From: an uncultured Ruminiclostridium sp.
Lineage (GTDB): Bacteria; Bacillota; Clostridia; Oscillospirales; Ruminococcaceae
Assembly (NCBI GenBank): GCA_949878745.1
Contig: CATLBH010000017.1
Coordinates: forward strand, 1 to 54,626
DNA: 54,626 bases
Direction of reading: 5' to 3'
The position numbers were made by a program, and so were the translations under genes. The notes under the pieces were generated by a model. The model did no database searches and had not been told where the DNA came from. It saw nothing but the letters and a program-made list of their open reading frames with translations. Positions 32,571 to 42,229 of this stretch are shown here, piece by piece; position 1 is the first letter of the stretch; every line of letters starts with the position of its first letter.

Positions 32571-32735
32571 CTTGTTATGATTAATTATACCATAAAAATA
32601 GCCTCTTGTGAATACTTTTTCATATTTTTTTACAGTAATGGAATAAAATTTTGTTTTTACTTTTTAAGGAATATCGGTTAAGGGTCGAATGAATCTCGAA
32701 AAAAAATTATCTTTGAATCTTTACCGAAATTTGTA

Positions 32736-32764
32736 TTGACATTTTGACCAAAAAATGCTAAAAT
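32736..32764 (+). promoter_or_regulatory. Promoter of the first chemoreceptor gene
   Basis: TTGACA at 32736-32741, a 17-base spacer and TAAAAT at 32759-32764. The transcript would contain the whole double-hairpin element at 32826-32918 in its leader before the start codon at 32942. Confidence 0.75.
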
Positions 32765-32825
32765 GATATCAATTGATTTACGCAATCTGTCCAATACTGT
32801 TAATAAAAATAGGCATAAACCGTTC

Positions 32826-32918
32826 ATACCAATCCCTTTTAAACTGACGAAATACCCACAGTTTAAAAAGGGATTGCACCCAAAGTACTAATCCAACAGT
32901 TTTAAAAGGGATTAGTAT
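32826..32918 (+). repeat. Double-hairpin element, copy 3 (chemoreceptor leader)
   Basis: Hairpin I is AATCCCTTTTAAACTG with its near-complement, the core is GCACCCAAAGTACTA and hairpin II is CTAATCC...GGATTAG, ending GTAT. It lies in the 5' leader of the chemoreceptor, about 60 bases after its -10 box and seven bases before the ribosome site AAGGAGG. Confidence 0.85.
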
Positions 32919-32941
32919 AAGTGCCCAAGGAGGTTGAAACC

Positions 32942-34864
32942 ATGAATTCAAGAATAGGAAGAAAGCTTTTGTTGTCCGTTATCCTTTGCTTGGCGATGAC
33001 GGTGGCGATAGTAAATACGGTCACTATTTTCCGCGCCACCGCCCACAGCGATTCCCTTATGCTTATGCAGGCGCGCTCCGGACTCAACATTATAATACAC
33101 CGTCTTGAGGAACATCTGAATCGGTTTGAGGATATTTACAACACGTTGGAACTTTCGGATACTATTTCACAGGATAATGTTTTTAACGCCAACGCCGCTT
33201 GGGGGAACGCGAAAGAAACCGATTTCGACTTCGCCGCCTTTTATAACGAAGAGGGAAAGGTGTACTGGCAGACCGGCAACTACAACCTGGCCGACATATC
33301 CCTGGATAAAATAGGCGGCGCGGGTTACAGCGGCTTTGTCAACGACTCCCGCGCGGGTCTTACCATACAGCTCACCAAGCCGATTAAGGTAAACGGTACC
33401 GTAAAGGGCGCGGTGGTAGTGGGAATGAAAATGGACAACAACAGCTGGATAGATCAGATAAAGCTTGAATTGGGCAACGAGGTAACCATTTTCAGCGGCA
33501 CCACGCGTTACGCCAGCACCATTCTCGACGAGAACGAAGAGAGACTTTTAGGCTCGGAAATGCCCGAATACGTAGCCGAAGCGCTTTTCAACGGAATCGG
33601 CGAATACGAGGGCACGGCGGAGATAAACGGGCAGAAGCACTATGTTTGTTACAGCGTGTTCAACGACATAAACGAGGAGCCGGTAGGCGCCTATCTTGCC
33701 GCCCTTTCCTCCGAGGAATCCGATAAGCTTAAGGGGGTCATGATACTTACTTCTATCATAGTGGCGGTAAGCGTCGCGGCGGTTTTCCTGTTCTTAATAA
33801 GCTTTATTTCCATTCGCCTTATACTGAGGCCCATTCAGGCGGCTGAGAAGCTGGCGGACTGTATGAGCCGAGGCGACCTTGACGAGCCCGATGTGGATTT
33901 CAAGTTCGGCAACGACGAATTGGGCGACTTCGTACATAAGCTGGAAAAAACCAAGCATAATCTTAACAACTATATAAAAGACATCAACTTCGTTCTGGGA
34001 AAGATGGCCGAAGGCGATTTTACGGCGCAGCCACGCATACACTATATAGGAAACTTTATCGCCATAAGCGATTCCTTTGCCAAGATAGAAGAGTCCCTTA
34101 ACGAGATTATTTCCCACATAGGCGAATCCTCAGGCGACGTTATGATAGGCGCGTCCCAGATAGCGGACGGCTCCAAGAGCCTGGCGGAGGGCACTACAAG
34201 GCAGGCCGCCGCGATCGAGGAGCTTTCGGCCACTATTAACGAGATAGCCGATAAGGTACAGAGGACGGCGGACAACGCTTCGGAGGCGAATAAGGTGTCC
34301 CAGTCGGGCATTGACAAGATAGAATATCAGAACGGCGAAGTTGAGCGTATGCTTCAGGCTATGGACGATATCAAAAAGAGATCCGACGAAATTCAGAACA
34401 TCATAAAGTCCATTGACGACATCGCTTTCCAGACCAACATACTTGCCCTTAACGCCGCGGTTGAAGCGGCAAGGGCGGGAGAAGCGGGAAAAGGCTTCGC
34501 GGTGGTCGCGGACGAGGTGGGAAGCCTTGCGGCAAAGAGCGCGGAAGCGGCGCAGCAGACGGGAGAGCTTATCGGAGCCACGATAGAGGCGGTGGGAAAA
34601 GGCATAACCATCGCGCAAACCACGGCTTCCACCATGAAAGAGGTCACCAAGCTTTCGGATAAGACCAATTCTTACATCGAAGATATATCCAACGCCTCGG
34701 GAGAACAGGCGGACGCAATCATTCAGGTAAAGATCGGCATCGAACAGATTTCCACTGTCGTTCAGCAAAATTCCGCCACCGCGGAGGAAACGGCGGCGGC
34801 CTGCTCCGTCCTCAGCGAACAGTCGTCCAAGCTGGAGAATGAGATCGGAAGACTTAAGGTGTAA
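32942..34864 (+). CDS. Methyl-accepting chemotaxis protein
   Basis: I start at ATG 32942 behind AAGGAGG; an upstream GTG at 32921 overlaps that site. The 640-residue protein has a first membrane span (about 8-30), an extracellular sensor domain (about 31-255) with a Cache-like fold, a second span (about 265-290), a HAMP domain, and the cytoplasmic signalling domain. The hairpin tip, [20 protein letters not shown], is near 490-510. It controls CheA in the chemotaxis array. The ligand is not known. A double-hairpin element in the leader and a downstream terminator frame a single-gene unit. Confidence 0.95.
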   Translation: MNSRIGRKLLLSVILCLAMTVAIVNTVTIFRATAHSDSLMLMQARSGLNIIIHRLEEHLNRFEDIYNTLELSDTISQDNVFNANAAWGNAKETDFDFAAFYNEEGKVYWQTGNYNLADISLDKIGGAGYSGFVNDSRAGLTIQLTKPIKVNGTVKGAVVVGMKMDNNSWIDQIKLELGNEVTIFSGTTRYASTILDENEERLLGSEMPEYVAEALFNGIGEYEGTAEINGQKHYVCYSVFNDINEEPVGAYLAALSSEESDKLKGVMILTSIIVAVSVAAVFLFLISFISIRLILRPIQAAEKLADCMSRGDLDEPDVDFKFGNDELGDFVHKLEKTKHNLNNYIKDINFVLGKMAEGDFTAQPRIHYIGNFIAISDSFAKIEESLNEIISHIGESSGDVMIGASQIADGSKSLAEGTTRQAAAIEELSATINEIADKVQRTADNASEANKVSQSGIDKIEYQNGEVERMLQAMDDIKKRSDEIQNIIKSIDDIAFQTNILALNAAVEAARAGEAGKGFAVVADEVGSLAAKSAEAAQQTGELIGATIEAVGKGITIAQTTASTMKEVTKLSDKTNSYIEDISNASGEQADAIIQVKIGIEQISTVVQQNSATAEETAAACSVLSEQSSKLENEIGRLKV

Positions 34865-34916
34865 TATTTACAATAAGTGCTTTTGAAATCTTGCCTTTAA
34901 ATGAAAATTATTATTA

Positions 34917-34958
34917 AAAACCGTAATCTTGCTGTTTCGTTGCAAGATTACGGTTTTT
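34917..34958. terminator. Bidirectional terminator
   Basis: AAACCGTAATCTTGC pairs perfectly with GCAAGATTACGGTTT and is followed by a T run. It separates the chemoreceptor from the convergent surface-protein gene. A second hairpin, ATTATTCGG...CCGAATAAT, follows. Confidence 0.85.
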
Positions 34959-34994
34959 CGTATTATTCGGAACGCGCCGAATAATTATTATTTG

Positions 34995-37900
34995 TTATTT
35001 TTTCTTTTTGAAGATTATTATTCCCAACGCGGCCGCCGCGGCGGGAATAAGAGCAAGCGCGACGCCGGTATTCTGATTCTTATCCTCTTCGTTCGCGCTA
35101 AAAGAGTTGTTTCCTTCGGCGGCGGGAATATCGGAGGGTACGTTTTGGGAAGCGTTGGCTTCGGTTTCCGTATTTAAGTTGTTTTCCGTATTTACCGCAC
35201 TTTCGGGAGCCAAAGAAATTTCTTCGGCGGTGACGGAAGCTTCGTTAAGCTTTACGGTGGAAATAACATATTTGCTGAGATGTCCCGTTTTAAACGTTAC
35301 CGCGCCGTCGGAGAATACGGCTCCCATATCGGTATAGGTTCCGTCGGTTTCCGCGCGGTAAACGTAGTACGCGCCGCCCTTTAAGCTTTCGGGACATTTT
35401 ATTGTGATGGTAAGCGTACCGTAAGGCTGTATGGGCGCGTTGTTATAAACAAGAGTGATGTCGAATACCGCGTAGGTTTCGGTTGTTTCACCGACTATTA
35501 CGTTAAGCGCCGCGCCTTGTTTTACCGCATTTTCCGCAAATTCCACCTTAACGCCCGCCTTCTCGTCGGTAACCGATGTTGCGGCAGCGGGAGCGGAGGT
35601 AGTTTCTTCTGCGGAGGTCTGAGCGGTTTCGGGTACGGAGAATCCGTAATTTGCCGTGGTTACGGGAGGCTTTTCGGTAACAGCGGGCGGAAGCTTTTCA
35701 ACTGCTCTCGTTTCGGTTTTTCCGCAAATCTCGCATTTTCTGGTTTCTTCGCCTTCCTCTTTTTCGGTAGGCTCCTTTGTAATTTTCCATTCGCCGAAGG
35801 TATGCTCGGCTTCCTCGGATTTCTCGCCGCATTCGCATTCCTTCCAGTGGCTGTTATCGTCGGACATCCAATCGCCGAACTTATGGGCGTGATCGATTAC
35901 GGGGAGAGTTTCAACCTCCTTGAAAGCGCATACGGTACAAACTCTTTCCCGAGAGCCTTCTTCTTTTTCGGTAGGTTCCTTTGTGGTTTTCCATTCGCCG
36001 AAGGCATGTTTGGCTTCCTCGGATTTTTCGCCGCACTCGCATTCCTTCCAGTGGCTGTTATCGTCGGACTTCCAATCGCCGAACTTATGCGCGTGATCGA
36101 TTACGGGGAGTGTTTCAAGCTCTTTATAGCCGCACACGGTGCAAGCTCTTTCTCTAGAGCCTTCTTCTTTTTCGGTAGGCTCCTTTGTTGTTTTCCATTC
36201 GCCGAAGGCATGCTTGGCTTCCTCGGATTTTTCGCCGCACTTGCATTCCTTCCAGTGGCCCGTTTCGTCGTTTTTCCATTCCTCGCCGAATGTATGAGTG
36301 TGTTCCTCTTCCTCTCCGGCGCCTACGAGAGCATATTCGCTGAAATGCTCAAGGTAAATAATGTAGCTGTCCTCGGTTTGTTCGCCGGGGATAACTTCTT
36401 TTACCGTTTTTCCGTCCACTTGGGTCAGACGGAAGCAGGAAAACGTTTTGTCCCTGTGACCTGCGGGAATGGGAATAACTACCTGTACCAAGCCTTCATA
36501 GCCGTTTGAAAAATCTTCACCGTCATAAAGGAGAGTCAGGTCGAGAAGATTGTAATGGGTATTCCCCTTAATCTCTTCTCCCAAAGCTTCTTCGGCTCTT
36601 TTTAAGCCCTCTTCGTCATAAATTTCCTTCGCCTTTATTTTTATTTTTGTAAGATCAAGCTCGACGTTTTCGTCATGTTTGTTCTTCATATTAAAGGCGG
36701 GATTTATGGTGATAGTGGTAATTCTGTCCTCTTCCGGAATATCGGCCGCTTCGGGAGGAGTTTCCACTTCGGTTGTGGACTCGTTTTCTTTGTCAAAATA
36801 ACCGTCGCCATGTATCGTTATGTGACGCGGCTCCGACCATACGCCGATTTTATCGTTATTTTCATAAACGCAGGCGTCGATGATGTAATCCCCGTTTGAT
36901 AAATCGGGAAGGTCGTAAATGTGTTCTGACCAGCTTTTTGCCAATTTTACAAGCGAACCGTCTTTATCGTTGCGTATACGATACCAGAAATAGTATGTAT
37001 TATCATGTCTCAATCTGTCATAATCCCATAAAATTTCGTTAAATTTATAGAATAAGTTGGGAACCCATACCGTTTCGTCATGAACGGTATCAAGAGTCAA
37101 ATCATAGCTTTTGCTGTTATAATTGTAATTTTCATCGATTACAAACATTTCGGCTTTATAATTGCCGGCGGGAAGTCTGTTGGCGACATTAACGCCGTAA
37201 TTATAGTCTTTGGTTATCTCGTGCCATTCGTCCTCTAACAGCATATTGTTTTCCGCTGAGATACAGAGCCAATATTTGTAAGCGCCTTCGACATCCTCCC
37301 ACTTTATATGGCTTTCTTCAATCCGTATACTTTCGGGAATGTTTATGGTACCGTCAAGTATGGGATTGAAAGTCGCTTTAAGGGGTTCCAAACTAACGCT
37401 TGATGAAACGTTTTCCTGATCGCTGTACGCATATATGTATATTTGATATTCTTCGTTCGTGCGAGGGCAGGTAAGAGATTTCCAGTTTTCAAATACGGTA
37501 TCTTGGGCGTTGTCCCATTTATAATAAGTAAAGTTGCAGCCATCAAAATTTCCGTAAATTTGTACGCCATAATAAGCCGCGCCTTCTACTGCGTCCCATA
37601 AAATATTTTCTCCGCTTTCGTCAAAACGGACATTTTGGGGCGGTTCAAGATTTGTAGAAGCGGTATGAGGAATAAGAAGCGGTTCCGTCCATTTACTTGC
37701 GTTGTAATCTTTATCCATTGCCTGAACGGAAATCCAATAATTCCCCGTATCGGACAAATAATGTTTATATGTGATGGAGTTATATGATACATATGTATTA
37801 GTATATAATGACGACGCGTTTTCCTCATTATAAAAACGAATATTATATCGTGCGGTACCGGCCACTTCGTCCCATATAACCGTTTCATCATACTCCTCGT

Positions 37901-38447
37901 CTAATCTTACATTTTGCGGCATATCAAAAGAAGGTGAATAAGAAACGGTAACAGGTTCCGACCATTCGCTGTCAGTGCCTTCTTTGTCAAAGGCGCAGAG
38001 GGAAAATTCATATTCGCCGAAATCCATATTGTTTTCATAACACAGTCTGTCCAGCTCCGCATAGGTTTCATAGTACCTAAACCATTGTTCGTAGCCGTTT
38101 AATGTGGTTTTCAGACAATACCCGTATGCGGCTTTAACCTCGTCCCACTTGAAAAATCCGTTCGTTTCGTCATATCTGAAATTCGGCGGTGTGATTAACT
38201 CCTCCGTTTCGGCGGGCTCCGTATCGGAAACTGCGTCGGAGTTCGGGTATATGATATTTTCGTCTGTTTCCGATTCGGCGGGCAGTTCCGAAGGGGTTTC
38301 ATCGGCAACTCCGTCGGTCACCGATACATCGGGAATAAGCTCTTCCGCGTGGGCGGAATAAGGCGCAGTCAGTATGATTCCGCCGGCAAGCGACGACAAA
38401 AGCACCGCCGCCGCGCATATGGCGGATAACAGTTTTTTTGTTTTCAT
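34995..38447 (-). CDS. Large cell-surface protein with fibronectin-like and tandem repeats
   Basis: A 1150-residue exported protein. A signal peptide (residues 1-34, SAICAAAVLLSSLAGGIIL) is followed by six or so fibronectin-type-like repeats of about 85 residues (WDEVKAAYGYCLK, WDEVAGTARYNIRF, WDAVEGAAYYGVQI, WEDVEGAYKYWLCI) and a ZU5-like segment. Three tandem cysteine-pair repeats contain HAFGEWKTTKEPTEKEEGSR and CTVCGYKELETLP. After a Thr/Ser stretch and a second beta domain, the C-terminus is NQNTGVALALIPAAAAAL then KKKK, similar to a cell-wall sorting signal with a non-standard NQNTG motif. Probably an adhesin or carbohydrate-interacting surface protein. Confidence 0.82.
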   Translation of the reverse strand: MKTKKLLSAICAAAVLLSSLAGGIILTAPYSAHAEELIPDVSVTDGVADETPSELPAESETDENIIYPNSDAVSDTEPAETEELITPPNFRYDETNGFFKWDEVKAAYGYCLKTTLNGYEQWFRYYETYAELDRLCYENNMDFGEYEFSLCAFDKEGTDSEWSEPVTVSYSPSFDMPQNVRLDEEYDETVIWDEVAGTARYNIRFYNEENASSLYTNTYVSYNSITYKHYLSDTGNYWISVQAMDKDYNASKWTEPLLIPHTASTNLEPPQNVRFDESGENILWDAVEGAAYYGVQIYGNFDGCNFTYYKWDNAQDTVFENWKSLTCPRTNEEYQIYIYAYSDQENVSSSVSLEPLKATFNPILDGTINIPESIRIEESHIKWEDVEGAYKYWLCISAENNMLLEDEWHEITKDYNYGVNVANRLPAGNYKAEMFVIDENYNYNSKSYDLTLDTVHDETVWVPNLFYKFNEILWDYDRLRHDNTYYFWYRIRNDKDGSLVKLAKSWSEHIYDLPDLSNGDYIIDACVYENNDKIGVWSEPRHITIHGDGYFDKENESTTEVETPPEAADIPEEDRITTITINPAFNMKNKHDENVELDLTKIKIKAKEIYDEEGLKRAEEALGEEIKGNTHYNLLDLTLLYDGEDFSNGYEGLVQVVIPIPAGHRDKTFSCFRLTQVDGKTVKEVIPGEQTEDSYIIYLEHFSEYALVGAGEEEEHTHTFGEEWKNDETGHWKECKCGEKSEEAKHAFGEWKTTKEPTEKEEGSRERACTVCGYKELETLPVIDHAHKFGDWKSDDNSHWKECECGEKSEEAKHAFGEWKTTKEPTEKEEGSRERVCTVCAFKEVETLPVIDHAHKFGDWMSDDNSHWKECECGEKSEEAEHTFGEWKITKEPTEKEEGEETRKCEICGKTETRAVEKLPPAVTEKPPVTTANYGFSVPETAQTSAEETTSAPAAATSVTDEKAGVKVEFAENAVKQGAALNVIVGETTETYAVFDITLVYNNAPIQPYGTLTITIKCPESLKGGAYYVYRAETDGTYTDMGAVFSDGAVTFKTGHLSKYVISTVKLNEASVTAEEISLAPESAVNTENNLNTETEANASQNVPSDIPAAEGNNSFSANEEDKNQNTGVALALIPAAAAALGIIIFKKKK
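35700..36310 (-). repeat. Three tandem units of about 205 bases inside the surface protein
   Basis: Each unit encodes a 65- to 68-residue module with HWKECECGEKSEEAKHAFGE, the KEPTEKEEG linker and a C-x-x-C pair. The modules at the centre are nearly identical at the DNA level while the outer ones have drifted, as expected for slippage or recombination changing repeat number. Confidence 0.8.
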
Positions 38448-38811
38448 AGCATAAAATCCTTTCTTTTAAAATTTGTCAAGTAATTGTTTTAGGAAATTCT
38501 AATACAAATATTTTACCATAAAGCACCGAAAGATTCAATAGTATAAAGAAATTACGCTAAAAAATTCATAAAAAGTTTTTTGTAAAGTGATTTGTTGATT
38601 GAAGTAGGCTGAAATTAGGCTTTTGCGGCCATTCCGAATTTTGCTTTCATTTTGATGTATGTTAATATTTTTTTAATTTTTCTAAGAAAACTTAAAATGG
38701 TATTTTTAAGGGAACCTTTAAAACCTTGTTTTTTCTCACAAGGTTTTTTGAGGTTCCCTTAAGTTAGTATGTGTGTATGCCTATTTGCTCCCGCAATTAA
38801 CGCTTAAAAAG
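38448..38811. other. AT-rich gap with one large palindrome
   Basis: Between the surface-protein start and the PhnB-like gene end. 38704-38766 forms AAGGGAACCT...AGGTTCCCTT with inner AAAACCTTG...CAAGGTTTT, and its ends resemble those of the repeat at 19797-19964. No convincing gene. The PhnB-like transcript may end at this palindrome. Confidence 0.5.
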
Positions 38812-39237
38812 TCAGCCGGATTTTCTCGGATTGGGGCAGGTTATTATCCAGGTGAAGCCGTATTTGTCGGTGAGAAGACAGCCCATTCCGCCGTCGTCGG
38901 GCTCCGGGTGGGGCGACAGTTCGGAAATCACGTTTCCGCCTTTTTTCAGTATTTCGATACTTTTCAGGGCTTCTTCTTCCGTTTCCGTGTGGATCATCAG
39001 CTTTACCGCTCTTGTGGGGGGTTCCTCTTCAAAGGTGTCGCCGGCGGCTAAGCTTGTTTGTCCCAGCAGGAATTCCGTGTGCATTACCTTTCCGATTTGG
39101 CTTTTATTTTCGCAGTTGTTTTCGTCCCATCTTGAAAGGTAGAGTATTTTTCCGCCGAAAGCGCCGATGTAGGCGTTTACGGCTTCTTCGCAATTGCCGT
39201 TAAAGGACAGATATGTAATGATTTTACGTTCGCTCAT
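38812..39237 (-). CDS. PhnB-like VOC-family protein
   Basis: A 141-residue protein of the glyoxalase/vicinal oxygen chelate superfamily, PhnB type: YLSFNGNCEEAVNAYIGAFGGK at the N-terminus, GDTFEEEPPTRAVKLMIHTE in the middle, and PDDGGMGCLLTDKYGFTWII at the C-terminus. The fold is a beta-alpha-beta-beta-beta repeat; metal ligands are only partly conserved, so activity is uncertain. ATG follows GGAG. Confidence 0.85.
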   Translation of the reverse strand: MSERKIITYLSFNGNCEEAVNAYIGAFGGKILYLSRWDENNCENKSQIGKVMHTEFLLGQTSLAAGDTFEEEPPTRAVKLMIHTETEEEALKSIEILKKGGNVISELSPHPEPDDGGMGCLLTDKYGFTWIITCPNPRKSG

Positions 39238-39255
39238 GGTTTTTTCTCCGGTAAT

Positions 39256-40107
39256 TTAAATTCGGTTCAGGCAAATTATACCTATTCCGTTAAGATTTCG
39301 GGAAGATACGAATAATTTGTTTTCTTCGATATATGCGCTGCCGCTCAGGCTTAAGGCCGTTTTGATCTCTTTTCTTTTTTCAAGAGTATTCGTATCCCAC
39401 AGAGCGATTTCACCGCAGGGATAAGAAACGGTCGCCAACATATCCTCATATATTCCGGCGCAGTCAAACATTTTATTGTGCGCGTTTTTTTGCGATAACA
39501 TTACTTTAAATTCCGACGGGTCTATCTTGAACAGTTTTTTGTCCCGACAGGCGGCATACAGTGTTTTATCTTTTATATAAAGGCTTCTGACGTTATGCTT
39601 CCCTAAAATCAGGCTTTTTTTCGGCGACATATTTTTCCGATCCAACAACAGAAGCCGACCGTCTACCGTTCCGCACAGCAGATCGCCGCCGTATGTTATT
39701 AAGCTCCACATACCGGCTTCGGAAACGGTATATTCGGTTTTTTCGAAGGATCTTTTATCGACGGTTATAATCCTTCCGTTACGTATGGAACAATATATCT
39801 TTTTTTCGTCCAAGGTCATTCCGCAAATATCAGAGCTTAGGTTTTCGCCTATTTTGATTTTTACGATAATTTCGTAATCATTTGCGTTTAAAACGTATAA
39901 GGTGCAAAAATCGCTTATGTAAATCCGATTTTCATCGGAAGTCATTATCTTTGACATAGCTTCTTTTTCAAAAATCTCTTTTTTGTAAATAACGGTTTCG
40001 GAGGCTCTGTCAAATTTATAAAGCGTTTTTTTACACAGAAAATCAATATATTGGTTTTTTACGCAAAAGCCGAGAACCGCGCCGTCCGAATTTATGAGGT
40101 AATCCAA
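39256..40107 (-). CDS. Beta-propeller (WD40/YVTN-like) repeat protein
   Basis: A TTG at 40107 is seven bases after AAGGAGG and gives MDYLINSDGAVLGFC; another TTG two codons earlier is too close to that site. The 283-residue protein consists of repeated four-strand blades (KIMTSDENRIYISDF, DICGMTLDEKKIYCSIRN, VRSLYIKDKTLYAACRDKKL, DCAGIYEDMLATVSYPCGEIALWD). No signal peptide. Cytoplasmic propellers of this type usually bind proteins. It follows the glycosidase gene closely in the same direction, so it may share the transcript. Confidence 0.72.
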   Translation of the reverse strand: MDYLINSDGAVLGFCVKNQYIDFLCKKTLYKFDRASETVIYKKEIFEKEAMSKIMTSDENRIYISDFCTLYVLNANDYEIIVKIKIGENLSSDICGMTLDEKKIYCSIRNGRIITVDKRSFEKTEYTVSEAGMWSLITYGGDLLCGTVDGRLLLLDRKNMSPKKSLILGKHNVRSLYIKDKTLYAACRDKKLFKIDPSEFKVMLSQKNAHNKMFDCAGIYEDMLATVSYPCGEIALWDTNTLEKRKEIKTALSLSGSAYIEENKLFVSSRNLNGIGIICLNRI

Positions 40108-40138
40108 ACGCAAGCCTCCTTATTAAACGCAAGCCGCC

Positions 40139-41398
40139 TTATTCGAAATAAAAGGCTTTTGCGCCGTGTTTTTTGAGTTTTACGGTGATGGTTTGGTCAA
40201 AATTCACTTTTTCGCCGCTCCAAAGCTCTTCGCCTTTTACGGGGGAGTAAATCTCAAGGTCGGAAAGGGGAATTTCTATCTCGCTGTCGCTGTCGCCCGC
40301 GTTGAATACCGCCGCGTAAAGTCCGCCCTCCGCGCTTGAGGCCGTCCAGAGAATGTGTTCGACGCCGTTTATTTCTTTGCGCCATACCTGATGGGAGTGG
40401 CGGGCGTTTTTGTGCATTTTCAGTATAGCCTCGTTGGTAAGGAGCTTTGTTGTGAAGTCGTCAAGCTTGGTAAGCTCGCAGCCTATCATAAGGGGGGAAC
40501 GGAAAATGCACCAGAGGGTGAGCATGGTGTACTGTTCGTTTTCGGTAAACTTCGTGCGGTTGTCGGGGCCGTAATCCTGAAGTATCGCGCCCACGGGGAG
40601 CATATCTGCGTCGGGGTAGGTTCCGAAGCCGGTGTGGGTGCACCATTTTTCGGTTCTGTCAAACATATCGTACAGAAGCTCCCATTTGTCCCAGAAATCG
40701 TCGGTTATGCGCCACATATTGGCGGTCTGTTTGAACAGCTCGGCTTTGTTCAAGGGGGCGGGGCCGGGGGAAAGGCTCAGAACCATATCTCTTCCGCAGC
40801 CTTTAAGGGCGTCGCTTAGCATTACCAGTTCTTTTTCCTCATGGGGCATTTCTCTGGCTATGTCGTCGCACTTTATAAAGTCCACGCCCCAGGAGGCGTA
40901 AAGCTTGAAAATGCTTTCGTAATATTCCTTCGCGCCTTCTTTGTCGGGGTTCACGCCGTACATATCGCTGTTCCACTCGCAGATGCTGGCGGTTTTGGCG
41001 ATTTGGCGGGCGGTTTTGTCAGTGCCTAAAATGGGGAGATTTTGGTGGACGGCTTGTCTGGAAATGCCGCGCATAATGTGAATACCGAATTTCAGACCCA
41101 GGGAATGAACATATTCGGCCAAGGGGGCGAAGCCTTTTCCGCCCTTTGAAGAGGGGAAGCGGTTTTCGGCGGGGATAAGGCGGGAGTATTCGTCGGTGCA
41201 TACCTCGGTAAAGGGGTGGTATTCGTGGCTTTCGGCGGTGGGCTCATACCACTGTATGTCCACAACCACGTATTCGTAGCCATATTTCTTAAGGTGCTTC
41301 GCCATATATTCGGCGTTCTTTCTCACGGTTTCCTCGTTTACGGAGGCTCCGTAGCAGTCCCAGCTGTTCCAGCCCATGGGTGCGGTTTTCATTTTCAT
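40139..41398 (-). CDS. Glycoside hydrolase family 27 alpha-galactosidase-like enzyme
   Basis: The start is ATG 41398 (MKMKTAPMGWNSWDCYG) behind GAAAGGA; a longer frame to 41524 has none. The 419-residue enzyme has the GH27 opening MGWNSWDC, YVVVDIQWY at strand 2 (residues 43-51), the nucleophile in FIKCDD (D178 or D179) and the acid/base in WRITDDFWDKW (about D233). A C-terminal beta domain follows. There is no signal peptide, so it acts on imported sugars. GH27 includes alpha-galactosidase and alpha-N-acetylgalactosaminidase; the substrate is inferred. Confidence 0.88.
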   Translation of the reverse strand: MKMKTAPMGWNSWDCYGASVNEETVRKNAEYMAKHLKKYGYEYVVVDIQWYEPTAESHEYHPFTEVCTDEYSRLIPAENRFPSSKGGKGFAPLAEYVHSLGLKFGIHIMRGISRQAVHQNLPILGTDKTARQIAKTASICEWNSDMYGVNPDKEGAKEYYESIFKLYASWGVDFIKCDDIAREMPHEEKELVMLSDALKGCGRDMVLSLSPGPAPLNKAELFKQTANMWRITDDFWDKWELLYDMFDRTEKWCTHTGFGTYPDADMLPVGAILQDYGPDNRTKFTENEQYTMLTLWCIFRSPLMIGCELTKLDDFTTKLLTNEAILKMHKNARHSHQVWRKEINGVEHILWTASSAEGGLYAAVFNAGDSDSEIEIPLSDLEIYSPVKGEELWSGEKVNFDQTITVKLKKHGAKAFYFE

Positions 41399-41557
41399 AT
41401 TGGTTTTTCCTTTCTTCGTGATTTGTGTTTTTTTAATCACTTTAAAAAATATTTTATTTATACCAAAGAGTAAAACGGCAGCGTCCTTATGGGAAAAACA
41501 GGGGGTGGAGCGCTTGCGCCGCATTTTTTGTTATAATTATCAGGATTATAGTTTTTG

Positions 41558-41586
41558 TTTACAATTTTATCCGCTTATGTTATAAT
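41558..41586 (+). promoter_or_regulatory. Promoter of the 183-aa protein gene
   Basis: TTTACA at 41558-41563, a 17-base spacer and TATAAT at 41581-41586, 42 bases before the ATG at 41629 with AAAGGAGGG in between. Confidence 0.7.
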
Positions 41587-41628
41587 TAAACCAATCAGAC
41601 AAAACCGATTTGTCAAAGGAGGGAAACG

Positions 41629-42180
41629 ATGTTATATCACGCTTCGCCGGTACCGGACATTATCAGGCTTGTTCCTCACATATCAAACCACGGAAGGCCG
41701 CTTGTATATTTTTCCTCAAGACCCGAAAACACGCTTGTGTATCTCAGCAACGCGGTGGAAAAGTGTTGTCGGGAAAAGGGGTTTGTTCACAAGGGAGGAT
41801 ATACGAAATGGGGACCTTACGGCTTTAGCGGGGAGGGAACGCTTACTCTGGACGAATATTATCCCGACGCGATAACGGATACTTATAAGGGCGTTTCGGG
41901 GTATATTTACGCCGCGGAGGAGTCGGAGGACATTGTGCCGCTAGAGGGGATCCCCTTTGCTTTCATCTCCGAAAGGGAGGTGGAGGTAAAGGGGCGGGAG
42001 TTTGTTCCCGACGCTTATTCGGCGCTTATGAGGGCGGCGGAAGAGGGAAAGATCGTTATCACGGAATATAAGGATCTTTCTCCCGCCAAGCTGGAATGGA
42101 TAGCAAAGACCGTAAAAAGGGAGTATGAAGAAGGATCGGAGGAATATCGGTTCTTTCTGAGGAACAAGTTCGCGCTGTGA
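41629..42180 (+). CDS. Uncharacterised protein, possibly ADP-ribosyltransferase-like
   Basis: A 183-residue soluble protein starting LYHASPVPDIIRLVPHISNH, then LVYFSSRPENTLVYLSNAVE and GVSGYIYAAEES. The opening L-Y-H-A-S and V-Y-F-S resemble the His-containing first strand and the second core strand of small ADP-ribosyltransferase-like domains of unknown function, but no acidic catalytic residue can be fixed and the similarity is weak. A clear promoter and ribosome site show a single-gene unit. Function open. Confidence 0.6.
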   Translation: MLYHASPVPDIIRLVPHISNHGRPLVYFSSRPENTLVYLSNAVEKCCREKGFVHKGGYTKWGPYGFSGEGTLTLDEYYPDAITDTYKGVSGYIYAAEESEDIVPLEGIPFAFISEREVEVKGREFVPDAYSALMRAAEEGKIVITEYKDLSPAKLEWIAKTVKREYEEGSEEYRFFLRNKFAL

Positions 42181-42229
42181 GAACAGTTTCCTATAAGTTT
42201 CGAATCGCGCGGGGGCAAATCCGATAAAT

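Noticed and set aside
35700-36310. CRISPR array suspected from regular repeats
   Set aside because: The units are about 205 bases long, coding and in frame inside the surface protein; no short repeat-spacer pattern and no cas genes.
35517-36509. A 330-codon plus-strand frame rich in Phe and Gly
   Set aside because: It is antisense to the repeat region of the surface protein; the hydrophobic repeats are complements of the Glu/Lys-rich modules.
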